Shown here: piece after piece, positions 28,204-36,335 of the stretch
How positions within the stretch are numbered: the first letter of the stretch is position 1
Layout: each line of letters begins with the position of its first letter
Source: Hymenobacter nivis
GTDB taxonomy: Bacteria > Bacteroidota > Bacteroidia > Cytophagales > Hymenobacteraceae
Length of the DNA stretch: 64,000 nt
NCBI RefSeq assembly: GCF_006439025.1
Contig: NZ_RCYZ01000006.1
Span: 1-64,000, forward strand
Direction: 5' to 3'
Translations under genes and position numbers: made by a program
Notes under the pieces: model-generated
Told to the model about the DNA's origin: nothing
Database searches by the model: none
Seen by the model: the letters and a program-made list of their open reading frames with translations, nothing else

Positions 28204-29211
28204 TTAATTGCGTTCCTTGATAAACTCCTGGTTGGCCTTGAACCAGTCCAGCGTTTGCTGCAAGCCCTCGCGGATGCGGATTTGGGGCGCATAGCCGAGC
28301 AGGTTATTGGCCTTGCTGATGTCGGCCAGCGAGTCGCGGATGTCGCCTGCGCGGTCAGGGCCGAACTGCGGGGCCAGGTCCGAGCCGGCTTCCTCGCGGA
28401 GGATGTCGTACATCTGCACCAGCGAGGTGCGGTCGCCCACGGCGATGTTGTACACCTGGTTTAGGGCCCCCGGGTTGGTGGTGAGGGCGGCGCGGATGTT
28501 GGCCTGCACGCAGTTCTCCACGAAGGTGAAGTCGCGGGTTTGGCCACCGTCGCCGTTCAACGTGGGGGCCTGGTTTTCCAGAATAGCATCGATGAACAGC
28601 GGAATCACGGCCGCGTAGGCCCCGCCCGGGTCTTGCCGGGGCCCAAAGATGTTGAAGTAGCGCAAGCCAATGATTTCCATGCCGTAAGTGCGGCCAAACA
28701 CGTCGGCGTACAGCTCGTTGGCATACTTGGTGACGGCGTAGGGCGAGAGCGGCTTGCCGATGCGGTCCTCCACTTTGGGTAGGCCGGGGTGGTCGCCGTA
28801 GGTGCTGCTGGAAGCCGCGTATACGAAGCGCTTCACGCCCGCGTCCTTGGCGGCGGTCAGCATCTGCACGAAGCCGCCCACGTTCACGTCGTTGGTCAGC
28901 ACGGGGTCTTTGATGGAACGTGGCACCGAGCCCAGGGCGGCTTGGTGCAGCACCACGTCGACGCCGGCGCAAGCGGCCGCGCACGTTTCGGCGTTGCGGA
29001 TGTCGCCGTCCACGATTTCCAGGGCCGGGTCGACCTCAAACATCGCCAGGTTTTTGCGGAAGCCGTTGGAGTAGTTATCCAAAGTCCGTACTTTTTTGGC
29101 GCCGTACTTCAGCAGGTATTCCACCAGGTTGGAGCCGATGAAGCCCGCGCCACCGGTGACGAGAAACGTAGTGTCCGACAGCGGTCGGTCGTGGAAAGGA
29201 GTATCGTACAT
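28204..29211 (-). CDS. UDP-GlcNAc C4-epimerase, WbpP-like
   Basis: A 335-residue extended short-chain dehydrogenase/reductase. It has the NAD-binding FLVTGGAGFIGSNLVEYLL at about 14-32, the catalytic Ser-Tyr-Lys set in ASSSTYGDHPG and PLSPYAVTKYANELYA, and LRYFNIFGPRQDPGGAYAAV. These segments match WbpP/TviC-type enzymes that interconvert UDP-GlcNAc and UDP-GalNAc. The start at 29211 (MYDTPFHDRPL) is chosen because the open frame upstream is only translation of a repeat. REP-like repeats flank it on both sides. With the dehydrogenase at 31528-32823 it would supply a UDP-GalNAcA-type precursor for a surface polysaccharide. Confidence 0.9.
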   Translation of the reverse strand: MYDTPFHDRPLSDTTFLVTGGAGFIGSNLVEYLLKYGAKKVRTLDNYSNGFRKNLAMFEVDPALEIVDGDIRNAETCAAACAGVDVVLHQAALGSVPRSIKDPVLTNDVNVGGFVQMLTAAKDAGVKRFVYAASSSTYGDHPGLPKVEDRIGKPLSPYAVTKYANELYADVFGRTYGMEIIGLRYFNIFGPRQDPGGAYAAVIPLFIDAILENQAPTLNGDGGQTRDFTFVENCVQANIRAALTTNPGALNQVYNIAVGDRTSLVQMYDILREEAGSDLAPQFGPDRAGDIRDSLADISKANNLLGYAPQIRIREGLQQTLDWFKANQEFIKERN

Positions 29212-29225
29212 AATTTTTCTTTTGT

Positions 29226-29352
29226 CATTGCGAGCGCAACGAAGTGAAGCGCGGCAATCTTTTCTACACGTTGATTTGGTAATTAAATAAGACGAAATTG
29301 AGCACAAGGCAAGAACGATTGCCGCGCTTTAGCTGCGCGCGCAATAGCAAAG
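29226..29352. repeat. Second REP-like inverted repeat
   Basis: CATTGCGAGCGCAACGAAGT (start of left arm, 29226-29259) and an arm at 29317-29352 are imperfect inverted copies; the best block is AAGCGCGGCAATC against GATTGCCGCGCTT. The arms are separated by an AT-rich spacer of about 57 bases. It occupies the gap between rfbB and the wbpP-like gene and has a sequence unlike the repeat on the other side of that gene. Confidence 0.8.
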
Positions 29353-29356
29353 GCCA

Positions 29357-30412
29357 CTAGCGCCCAGCGTATTGCTTAGTATTGTAGTCCTGGTAAGCGC
29401 CGCTGGTCACACTGTTCAGCCACTCCTCGTTTTCCAGGTACCAGTCCACGGTTTGGGCCAAGCCTTGCTCGAACGTGACGGACGGTTTCCAGCCCAGCTC
29501 GTTCATGATCTTGCTGCTGTCGATGGCGTAGCGCATGTCGTGGCCGGCGCGGTCGGTTACGAACTTGATGAGCTGGCGCGAGGTGCCGGGGCCCTGGCCG
29601 GTCTTCTCGTCCACCACGTCGCAGAGCAGTTCGATGAGTTTCAGGTTCTGCCACTCGTTTACGCCGCCGATGTTGTAGGTATCGCCCAGCTTGCCGTTGT
29701 GGAACACCGCGTCGATGGCTGTGGCGTGGTCCTTCACAAAAAGCCAGTCGCGCACGTTTTCGCCCTTGCCATACACCGGCACCGGCTGGCCGGTGCGCAG
29801 GCGGTGGATGGCCAGCGGAATTAGCTTCTCGGGGAAGTGGTTGGGGCCGTAGTTATTGGAGCAGTTGCTGAGCTTGATGGGCAGGCCGTAGGTGTGGTGC
29901 CAGGCGCGCACAAAGTGGTCGGAGCTAGCCTTGGAGGCCGAGTACGGCGAGCGCGGGTCGTAGCTGGTTTCCTCGGTAAACATCTCGGGGCCGAAGTCCA
30001 GTGAGCCGTACACCTCGTCGGTGCTCACGTGGTAGAAGGTGTGGCCGGCGTAGCCGCCCGGCTGCCACAAGTTGCGCGCCGCGTTCAGCAAATTCACGGT
30101 GCCAATGACGTTGGTTTTTACAAACGCCATGGGGTCAGTGATGCTGCGGTCGACGTGGCTCTCAGCGGCGAGGTGAATCACGGCGTCGGGCTCCTCGCGG
30201 GCAAACAGCTCGTCGATGAACGCCTGGTCGGAAATGTCGCCCTTCACGAAGCGGTAATTGGGGGCCCCTTCCACGTCGCGCAGGTTCTCCAGGTTGCCCG
30301 CGTAGGTCAGCGCATCCAGGTTAATGATCTGATAATCGGGGTACTTCGTAACAAACAGCCGCACCACGTGCGAACCAATGAAGCCGGCCCCGCCGGTGAT
30401 GATAATTTTCAT
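29357..30412 (-). CDS. rfbB: dTDP-glucose 4,6-dehydratase
   Basis: A 351-residue NAD-dependent SDR enzyme that converts dTDP-glucose to dTDP-4-keto-6-deoxyglucose. Visible are IITGGAGFIGSHVVRLFV, HLAAESHVDRSITDP, FYHVSTDEVYGSL with the active-site Thr-Asp-Glu, YSASKASSDHFVRAWHHTYG with Tyr and Lys, and SNCSNNYGP. All match RmlB and the length is typical. It sits between galE and the wbpP-like gene in the leftward operon. The downstream enzymes that would decide between rhamnose and another deoxysugar are not in the window. Confidence 0.96.
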   Translation of the reverse strand: MKIIITGGAGFIGSHVVRLFVTKYPDYQIINLDALTYAGNLENLRDVEGAPNYRFVKGDISDQAFIDELFAREEPDAVIHLAAESHVDRSITDPMAFVKTNVIGTVNLLNAARNLWQPGGYAGHTFYHVSTDEVYGSLDFGPEMFTEETSYDPRSPYSASKASSDHFVRAWHHTYGLPIKLSNCSNNYGPNHFPEKLIPLAIHRLRTGQPVPVYGKGENVRDWLFVKDHATAIDAVFHNGKLGDTYNIGGVNEWQNLKLIELLCDVVDEKTGQGPGTSRQLIKFVTDRAGHDMRYAIDSSKIMNELGWKPSVTFEQGLAQTVDWYLENEEWLNSVTSGAYQDYNTKQYAGR

Positions 30413-30488
30413 AATTTTTAAGGGGTGAGGGGGTAGGGGGAAGAAGGCAAGAGGGATGGCAGGTAGTAATTCCTGACCGCACCCCCTC

Positions 30489-31508
30489 CTAGCCTAAAGT
30501 TTGCTGCCATTTCCAAGCGCTGGCGAGCGAGTCGAGCAGCGAGGTTTCGGTTTTGAAGCCGAGCACGGTTTCGGCCTTGGTGGCGTCGGCGTAGATGGCG
30601 GGCACATCGCCGGGGCGCCGGGGCCCAATGCTGTAGTTCAGCTGTTGGCCGCTGGCTTGCTCAAAGGCCTGCACCACTTCCAGCACCGTGTTGCCGTGGC
30701 CGGTGCCCACGTTGAAGGTTTCCACGGTGTCGGGGGCTTTGCGGTCGAGCAGGCGTTGCACGGCCACTACGTGCGCCTTGGCCAGGTCCACCACGTGGAT
30801 GTAGTCGCGCACGTTGGTGCCGTCGGGGGTGGCGTAGTCGTCGCCGAAAATCGTCAGCTTCTCGCGGATGCCCGCCGCAGTCTGGGTGATGAAGGGCACC
30901 AGGTTGTTGGGCGTGCCCAAGGGCAGCTCGCCAATCTTAGCCGAGGCGTGGGCCCCGATGGGGTTGAAGTAGCGCAGCAAAATGGTGCGCAGCTTATTGC
31001 TGCTGGCCCCCGATACGTCGTGCACAATGTCTTCGCACATCTGCTTAGTGCGGCCGTAAGGCGAGGTGGCCGGCTTGGTGGGCGTGGCCTCCGTCACGGG
31101 CAGCGCGTCTGGGTTGCCGTACACGGTGCACGACGACGAGAACACCAAGTTCTCCACCCCGAACTCAGGCATCACTTGCAGCAGCGTCAGCAGCGAGCCC
31201 ACGTTGTTGTGGAAGTAGGCCAGCGGCTTCTGCACCGATTCGCCCACCGCCTTGAACGCGGCGAAATGGATGACGCCCGCAATGTTGCCTTCCTGCCGAA
31301 ACACCCCGCGCAGGGCCTCCGCGTCGCCGCAGTCGACGTGGTGGCATGGCACGTCGCGCCCCAAAATGGCGCGCAGCCCGGCCAGTACCGACTCCTTCGA
31401 GTTGCTGAAATCGTCGACGATGACGGGCTCGTAGCCCGCCTGGGCCAGCTCCACCACCGCGTGGGAACCAATGTAGCCGGCGCCGCCGGTGACAAGAATC
31501 TTGCTCAT
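30489..31508 (-). CDS. galE: UDP-glucose 4-epimerase GalE
   Basis: A 339-residue SDR epimerase interconverting UDP-glucose and UDP-galactose. It has ILVTGGAGYIGSHAVVELAQ, VIHFAAFKAVGESVQKPL, FSSSCTVYGNPDALPVTE, SPYGRTKQMCEDI (Tyr and Lys), LRYFNPIGAH and GTNVRDYIHVVDLAKAH, all typical of GalE. The start at 31508 (MSKILV) is preferred over an in-frame ATG five codons upstream. It is third in the operon, and the gap to rfbB contains a short G-rich stretch but no strong terminator. Confidence 0.95.
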   Translation of the reverse strand: MSKILVTGGAGYIGSHAVVELAQAGYEPVIVDDFSNSKESVLAGLRAILGRDVPCHHVDCGDAEALRGVFRQEGNIAGVIHFAAFKAVGESVQKPLAYFHNNVGSLLTLLQVMPEFGVENLVFSSSCTVYGNPDALPVTEATPTKPATSPYGRTKQMCEDIVHDVSGASSNKLRTILLRYFNPIGAHASAKIGELPLGTPNNLVPFITQTAAGIREKLTIFGDDYATPDGTNVRDYIHVVDLAKAHVVAVQRLLDRKAPDTVETFNVGTGHGNTVLEVVQAFEQASGQQLNYSIGPRRPGDVPAIYADATKAETVLGFKTETSLLDSLASAWKWQQTLG

Positions 31509-31527
31509 AGTATTGTTAAACAATTAA

Positions 31528-32823
31528 TTACAGGCTCCAGTAGTGCAGCTCCTGCATCTGGCCGCGGTACAGGCCCTTGATGTCGACCAGCACGGCGTTG
31601 TCGGCCGTGATGGACTGGAAATAAGCCTCGTCTTTCGCGGCGTAGGGCTTGTGGCCCACGGCCACAATCACGGCGTCGTAGTCGTCGCGGATGTCGTCGT
31701 TGGCCGTTAGGCGGAAGCCGTACTCGTGCAGCAGCTCGTCGGAATCGGCGTGGGGGTCCACGATGTCCACGTTCACCGAGAAGTTTTTCAGCTCCTGGAT
31801 CACATCGGCCACCTTCGAGTTGCGGATGTCCTCCACGTTCTCCTTGAAGGTGGCGCCCATCACCAGCACGCGGCTTTTGGCCACGTCCTTGCCCTTCTTA
31901 ATCATCATCTGCACCGTTTTGCGGGCGATGTAGGCCCCCATGTTGTCGTTGGTGGTGCGGCCGCTCAGGATCACCTTGGCGTCGTAGCCCAGCTCCTTGG
32001 CCTTGTAGGTCAGGTAGTACGGGTCCACGCCGATGCAGTGGCCGCCCACCAGGCCGGGGCTGAACTTGAGGAAGTTCCACTTCGTGCCGGCCGCCTCCAG
32101 CACCTCGTAGGTGTTGATGTTCATGCGGTCGAAAATCATCGACAGCTCGTTCATCAGCGCGATGTTGACGTCGCGCTGGGTGTTTTCGATGATTTTAGCG
32201 GCCTCGGCCACCCGGATGCTGCTGGCGCGGTGCACGCCGGCGTCCACCACCAGCTCGTACACTTTGGCCACCGTTTCCAGGGCCTCGGCGTCGTTGCCGC
32301 TCACCACCTTCACAATGCGGCGCAGCGTGTGCTCCTTATCGCCGGGATTGATGCGCTCGGGCGAGTAGCCTACTTTGAAGTCGTTCGGAAATTTCAGGCC
32401 CGAGAGCTTTTCCATCACCGGAATGCAGTCCTCCTCGGTGCAGCCCGGGTACACAGTGCTCTCAAATACCACGTAATCGCCCTTTTTCAGCACCTTGCCC
32501 ACCGAGGCCGAGGCCCCCAGCAGCGGCCGCAGGTCGGGCTGGGCGTGCTCGTCGATGGGCGTGGGCACGGCCACGATGTAGAACTGCGCCTGCCGCAGCA
32601 CCTCCAGCGAATCGGTGAAAGCGATGTCGCAGCCCTCAAAGTCTTTGGCCTCCAGCTCGCCGCTGGGGTCGATGGCCTGCTGCATCTGGGCCACGCGCCC
32701 GGCGTTGATGTCGAAGCCGATGACTTTGAGCTGCTTGGCAAACTCGAGGGCGATGGGCAGGCCTACGTAGCCGAGGCCGATAACGGCCAGCGTGGCCTCC
32801 TTGCGCAATAATTGGTCGTACAT
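31528..32823 (-). CDS. UDP-HexNAc 6-dehydrogenase, TviB/WbpO-like
   Basis: A 431-residue nucleotide-sugar dehydrogenase of the UDP-glucose/GDP-mannose dehydrogenase family. It has an N-terminal NAD domain (AVIGLGYVGLPIALEFA), a central helical part with AEAAKIIENTQRDVNIALMN, the catalytic cysteine in PGLVGGHCIGVDPYYL, and a C-terminal domain beginning VLVMGATFKENVEDIRNS. The GHCIGVDPYYLTYKA form is typical of the Vi-antigen TviB/WbpO subgroup that oxidises UDP-GlcNAc or UDP-GalNAc. In combination with the WbpP-like epimerase it would give UDP-N-acetylgalactosaminuronic acid. Substrate remains inference. Confidence 0.92.
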   Translation of the reverse strand: MYDQLLRKEATLAVIGLGYVGLPIALEFAKQLKVIGFDINAGRVAQMQQAIDPSGELEAKDFEGCDIAFTDSLEVLRQAQFYIVAVPTPIDEHAQPDLRPLLGASASVGKVLKKGDYVVFESTVYPGCTEEDCIPVMEKLSGLKFPNDFKVGYSPERINPGDKEHTLRRIVKVVSGNDAEALETVAKVYELVVDAGVHRASSIRVAEAAKIIENTQRDVNIALMNELSMIFDRMNINTYEVLEAAGTKWNFLKFSPGLVGGHCIGVDPYYLTYKAKELGYDAKVILSGRTTNDNMGAYIARKTVQMMIKKGKDVAKSRVLVMGATFKENVEDIRNSKVADVIQELKNFSVNVDIVDPHADSDELLHEYGFRLTANDDIRDDYDAVIVAVGHKPYAAKDEAYFQSITADNAVLVDIKGLYRGQMQELHYWSL

Positions 32824-32933
32824 TATTTATTATTAAATTGTTGGCGGTTAAATTGTTGTCGTTTCGCAGGCACTGGCCGGCCCGGAAACCGAGCAGCAAT
32901 TCAGCGATTTACCCAGCTGCTAATTTTAATGGC

Positions 32934-33530
32934 TTACTCTTTTAATAGCTTGACGACCATGTTTTTGAGCTCATAGGTTTCGTCGGTTTCGGGGCAGGTG
33001 GCGCGGCCCTGCTTGTCGAAGCGCAGGCGGTGGCCGGCGGCGCTCATCCAGCCCTGGGGCCGGGCGGGGTTGCCGTACACCAGGGCGTAGGCCGGCACGT
33101 CGCGCGTGACGACGCTGCCCGCCCCCACGAAGGCGTAGCGCCCCAGCCGCACCCCGCACACGATGGTGGCGTTGGCCCCCACGCTGGCGCCCTGCGCCAG
33201 GTGCGTGGTTTGGTAGTGGCCGGGGCCCTGGCGGGGCACGGCGCTGCGCGGGTTTTTCACGTTCGTGAACACCACCGAGGGCCCCAGAAACACATCGTCT
33301 TCGCAGACCACGCCGCCGTAGAGGCTCACGTTGTTTTGCACTTTCACGTTGCGGCCCAGCGTCACGCCGTCGGCCACAAACACGTTTTGGCCCAGGTTGC
33401 AGTCCTCGCCGATGTCGGCCCCGGCGCACACGTGGCAAAAGTGCCATACGCGGCTTCCACGCCCAATTTGGCAGCCTTCGTCGAGCACGGCCGTGGGGTG
33501 GGCGTAAAAATCAGGGGCGGCGTGGGGCAT
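32934..33530 (-). CDS. Left-handed beta-helix N-acetyltransferase
   Basis: A 198-residue hexapeptide-repeat acyltransferase. Successive coils (IGRGSRVWHFCHVCAGADIG, CNLGQNVFVADGVTLGRNVK, VSLYGGVVCEDDVFLGPSVV) build the beta helix. The C-terminal end CPETDETYELKNM resembles the WbpD/WlbB enzymes that N-acetylate UDP-3-amino-GlcNAcA. If so, the operon could make a diacetamido uronic acid, but the 3-aminotransferase and oxidase (WbpE, WbpB) are not present here, so another amino sugar is possible. It is the first gene of the leftward operon, just behind a -7 element. Confidence 0.85.
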   Translation of the reverse strand: MPHAAPDFYAHPTAVLDEGCQIGRGSRVWHFCHVCAGADIGEDCNLGQNVFVADGVTLGRNVKVQNNVSLYGGVVCEDDVFLGPSVVFTNVKNPRSAVPRQGPGHYQTTHLAQGASVGANATIVCGVRLGRYAFVGAGSVVTRDVPAYALVYGNPARPQGWMSAAGHRLRFDKQGRATCPETDETYELKNMVVKLLKE

Positions 33531-33553
33531 GCGGGCCAGTGGGGTTGCGCGGG

Positions 33554-33561
33554 CAAAGGTA
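33554..33561 (-). promoter_or_regulatory. -7 element of the nucleotide-sugar operon
   Basis: TACCTTTG on the minus strand, 23 bases before the acetyltransferase ATG. It is the best promoter candidate for the six-gene operon running down to 27193. Confidence 0.6.
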
Positions 33562-33687
33562 AGGCCGGGAGCGGGTTAGGAACCAGCAGGGCCCCGGGTT
33601 GAATTTTTGGACAAATCCCCACCACCGCTGCCCGTGGGGTCCCCGGCTCTTGTCGCCCGGGTTTCGCCCGCCGACGGCCGGCCGCGG

Positions 33688-35208
33688 CTACGGCGCCAGC
33701 ACCTCGGCGGGGTTGCGCACGGGGCCCCGGCGGGCAAAAATCACGAGCTGGGCGTCTTCGTAGTACACCCGGAAATCGGGGCGCTGGCGCAGCTGGGCCA
33801 GGGCTTGCAGGCTCTGCTCGGGGCGCAGGGGCCAGGCAGCGGCCATACTAGGCTGGCGCAGCAGCACCACATACCGGGCGTCGTGCAGGGCCGGAAACAG
33901 GTAGAGCCGCCGGGGCACGGGCAGCTGGGGCGTGAGGTTGGACTGCGTGCTGACCGGGCCCCCGGCCGGCAAATGGGCCAAGGCGGCCCGCAGCGCGGCC
34001 CGGTCGTAGGGCGCGCGGTAGTGGCGGCCGGTGAGAAAATTGGTGGTGGTGCGGTCGTACCACTTGCTCTGGCGGGTGTAGAGCGTGACGAGCGTGAAGG
34101 CCGCCGCGCCGGCCAGCGCCAGCCGCCCGGCAAGCCGGCGCGCCGGGGCCCCGGCGGGCCAGCGCCGCAGGGCATCGGCCAGGGCCAAGGCCAGCACCGG
34201 GGCAAACTCGATGGAATACTGAGAGTTGATGCCCCACAGGGCCGGGTCGTTGGCCAGCAGCTTCTGGCCGATGACGGGGGCCAGCATCAGCGCGTACCAA
34301 GGCCGCCGCAGCAGCGCCAGCCCGCCCGAGCAGAGCAGCGCCAGCCAAAACTCCAGCTTGACGTAGTTGTAGGCCGGGTCGGGCGTCGTGTTCTGGAACA
34401 GGGCCGTCCACAGCAGGGCTGGGTGGCGCAGCAGGTTGGCCGCCGCCGCGGGCACCGTGGGGCCCCACTGCTGGTAGCGCACCGCCTGCCCAAACGGCCG
34501 GTGGGCCGCGTCGAGGGCCGGCATGGCCCAGCGCGTAATCAGCAGGAAGTAGCCCAGGGCCCCCGCCGCGGCCAGCCCCAGGCCTAGCGCCACGCCCCGG
34601 CGGCCCCGGTGCTGCCAGGCCAGCCCCAGCAGCACAAACACCAGCCACAGGGCCATGTTCTCCTTGCTGACGAGCAGCAGCCCGCCCGCCGCCGCTGCGG
34701 GGCCCCAGCGGCCCTGCGCCACCCATAGGGCCAGCCAGGGCAGGGCCATGGCCCCCACCACATTGTCGTGGTAATCAAACCCCAACGCCGAAAACAGGCC
34801 CCACTGCACGCTGAAAAACGCTAGGGCCCACTGCGCTTCGGCACCGCTGGCCCCCCGGGCGCGGGCGTAGCGCCACACGCCCAGCCCCCCCAGCAGCACG
34901 GCCCCCAACTGCACCAGCAGCAGGGCCCAGGCTGCCCCCACCAGCCAGTACAGCGGCACGGCCAGGGCCGGCGTCAGGCTGAAGTGCACGGACAGGAAAT
35001 TGGTCGGCGGCGAATCGAGCAGCAGGGTGGTAATGGCCGGGCGCAGGTGCGCCCAGTCGCCCACCACCTGCGCGGCCAGGCCCAGGTCGAGGGCCGCCGT
35101 GCGGAAGTTGTAGTGGTTGACGAGCGAGACCAGCGCGTACACGGCCCCGGCCAGGGCCAGGAGCACGGCCGGGCGTTGGGGCCAGGGCAGGGGCGCAGCA
35201 GCGGCCAT
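33688..35208 (-). CDS. DUF2079 family polytopic membrane protein
   Basis: A 506-residue protein with about ten membrane helices. The first periplasmic part reads HYNFRTAALDLGLAAQVVGD and NFLSVHFSLTPALAVPLYWL. The acidic residue followed by a Gln and the serine-histidine-phenylalanine pattern match DUF2079, a GT-C-related family. The C-terminal 120 residues are a soluble domain. It likely uses or transfers lipid-linked sugars at the inner membrane, but no substrate is known. The ATG at 35208 is used; a longer frame adds only prolines. It is divergent from the GtrB-like gene. Confidence 0.82.
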   Translation of the reverse strand: MAAAAPLPWPQRPAVLLALAGAVYALVSLVNHYNFRTAALDLGLAAQVVGDWAHLRPAITTLLLDSPPTNFLSVHFSLTPALAVPLYWLVGAAWALLLVQLGAVLLGGLGVWRYARARGASGAEAQWALAFFSVQWGLFSALGFDYHDNVVGAMALPWLALWVAQGRWGPAAAAGGLLLVSKENMALWLVFVLLGLAWQHRGRRGVALGLGLAAAGALGYFLLITRWAMPALDAAHRPFGQAVRYQQWGPTVPAAAANLLRHPALLWTALFQNTTPDPAYNYVKLEFWLALLCSGGLALLRRPWYALMLAPVIGQKLLANDPALWGINSQYSIEFAPVLALALADALRRWPAGAPARRLAGRLALAGAAAFTLVTLYTRQSKWYDRTTTNFLTGRHYRAPYDRAALRAALAHLPAGGPVSTQSNLTPQLPVPRRLYLFPALHDARYVVLLRQPSMAAAWPLRPEQSLQALAQLRQRPDFRVYYEDAQLVIFARRGPVRNPAEVLAP

Positions 35209-35350
35209 CGGGGAAGGGGGGAGAAGGGAAGGCGGCCGGGGCGGCCAGGGGTGGGCAGTGAACGAAAAGGCCCGCAATAACGCGGGGAAACGGGGGTTTT
35301 CTGCGCACGCCGGGGCCCCGGGGGCCGGTTTGGACCCCCGGGGCCGGGCC

Positions 35351-35358
35351 TATCTTTG
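35351..35358 (+). promoter_or_regulatory. -7 element for the GtrB-like gene
   Basis: TATCTTTG ends 4 bases before the ATG at 35363, predicting a leaderless transcript. Confidence 0.6.
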
Positions 35359-35362
35359 CCGC

Positions 35363-36292
35363 ATGGCCGCCCCGCTCCTCTCCCTCGTTGTTCCGGTGTA
35401 TAACGAAGAGGCGCTCGTGGGGCCCCTGGTGGCGCGGTGCGTGGCGGCGCTGGCCGGCCTCACGGCCGACTTCGAGCTCATCTGCGTCGACGATGGTAGC
35501 CGCGACGACACCCTGCCCCGGCTGCTGGCCGCCCGCGCCGCCGAGCCCCGCCTCAAAGTGCTGGCCCTCTCGCGCAACTTCGGCCACCAGGCTGCCTTCA
35601 CGGCCGGCCTGCACGCCGCCCAGGGCCAGTACGTGGCCACGATGGACGGCGACCTGCAAGACCCGCCCGAGCTGCTGCCCCGCATGTGGGCGCTGCTGCG
35701 CCACGACGCCCACGACGTGGCCTACGGCCACCGCACCGACCGCGAGGAGGGCTGGGGCCGGCAGGTGCTGATCAAAGTGTTTCACCGCTTGTTCCGCGAT
35801 TTCTCGAAGTTGCAGGAGGCCGACAACGTGGGCAACTTCGCCATGCTGAACCGCCGCGCCCTGGGGGCCCTGCTGGGGCTGCACGAAAAAAACCGCTACC
35901 TGCCCGGGCTGCGCTCGTTCATCGGCTTCCGGCAGGTGGCCGTGCCCTACGCCCGCCAGGCCCGGCCCAACGGCTCGACGCCCAAAATGGGCTATGGCCG
36001 CCTCTTCGCCCTGGCCCTCGACGCGCTGTTTTCCTTCTCCGACCTGCCCATCAAGGTCTGCCTCTACGCGGGCTTGTTCGGCATGGTGGTGTTTTTGCTG
36101 GCCGGGGTGTACGCCCTGGGCAGCAAGGCCCTGGGCCTGGCCCCATTCGGGTGGACGTCGCTGGAGCTGAGCATCTACTTCATGGGCTCCATCCAGCTGC
36201 TGTTTTTGGGCATCACGGGCGAGTACGTGTTCCGCATCTACCGCGAAAGCCAAAACCGGCCCCTCTACTTCGTGCAGCAGTACTACGCCTGA
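35363..36292 (+). CDS. Polyprenyl-phosphate glycosyltransferase, GtrB/ArnC-type
   Basis: A 309-residue family 2 glycosyltransferase that charges undecaprenyl phosphate with a sugar. The GT-A domain shows SLVVPVYNEEALV (about 7-19), CVDDGSRDDT, SRNFGHQAAFTAGL and the DGDLQDPPEL metal-binding segment. Two C-terminal helices (about 230-290) and the terminal FRIYRESQNRPLYFVQ complete the DPM1/GtrB pattern. The sugar is probably glucose or an amino sugar. Its product could be the donor for the neighbouring GT-C-like membrane proteins at 33688-35208 and 36336-38120. Confidence 0.9.
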   Translation: MAAPLLSLVVPVYNEEALVGPLVARCVAALAGLTADFELICVDDGSRDDTLPRLLAARAAEPRLKVLALSRNFGHQAAFTAGLHAAQGQYVATMDGDLQDPPELLPRMWALLRHDAHDVAYGHRTDREEGWGRQVLIKVFHRLFRDFSKLQEADNVGNFAMLNRRALGALLGLHEKNRYLPGLRSFIGFRQVAVPYARQARPNGSTPKMGYGRLFALALDALFSFSDLPIKVCLYAGLFGMVVFLLAGVYALGSKALGLAPFGWTSLELSIYFMGSIQLLFLGITGEYVFRIYRESQNRPLYFVQQYYA

Positions 36293-36335
36293 TACGCCCC
36301 GCCGGGGCCCCACCGCCTGATGCCCCGCCGGGGCC

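Noticed and set aside
29212-29307. Upstream extension of the wbpP-like gene
   Set aside because: The added residues come from the left arm of a REP-like repeat and do not resemble the family.
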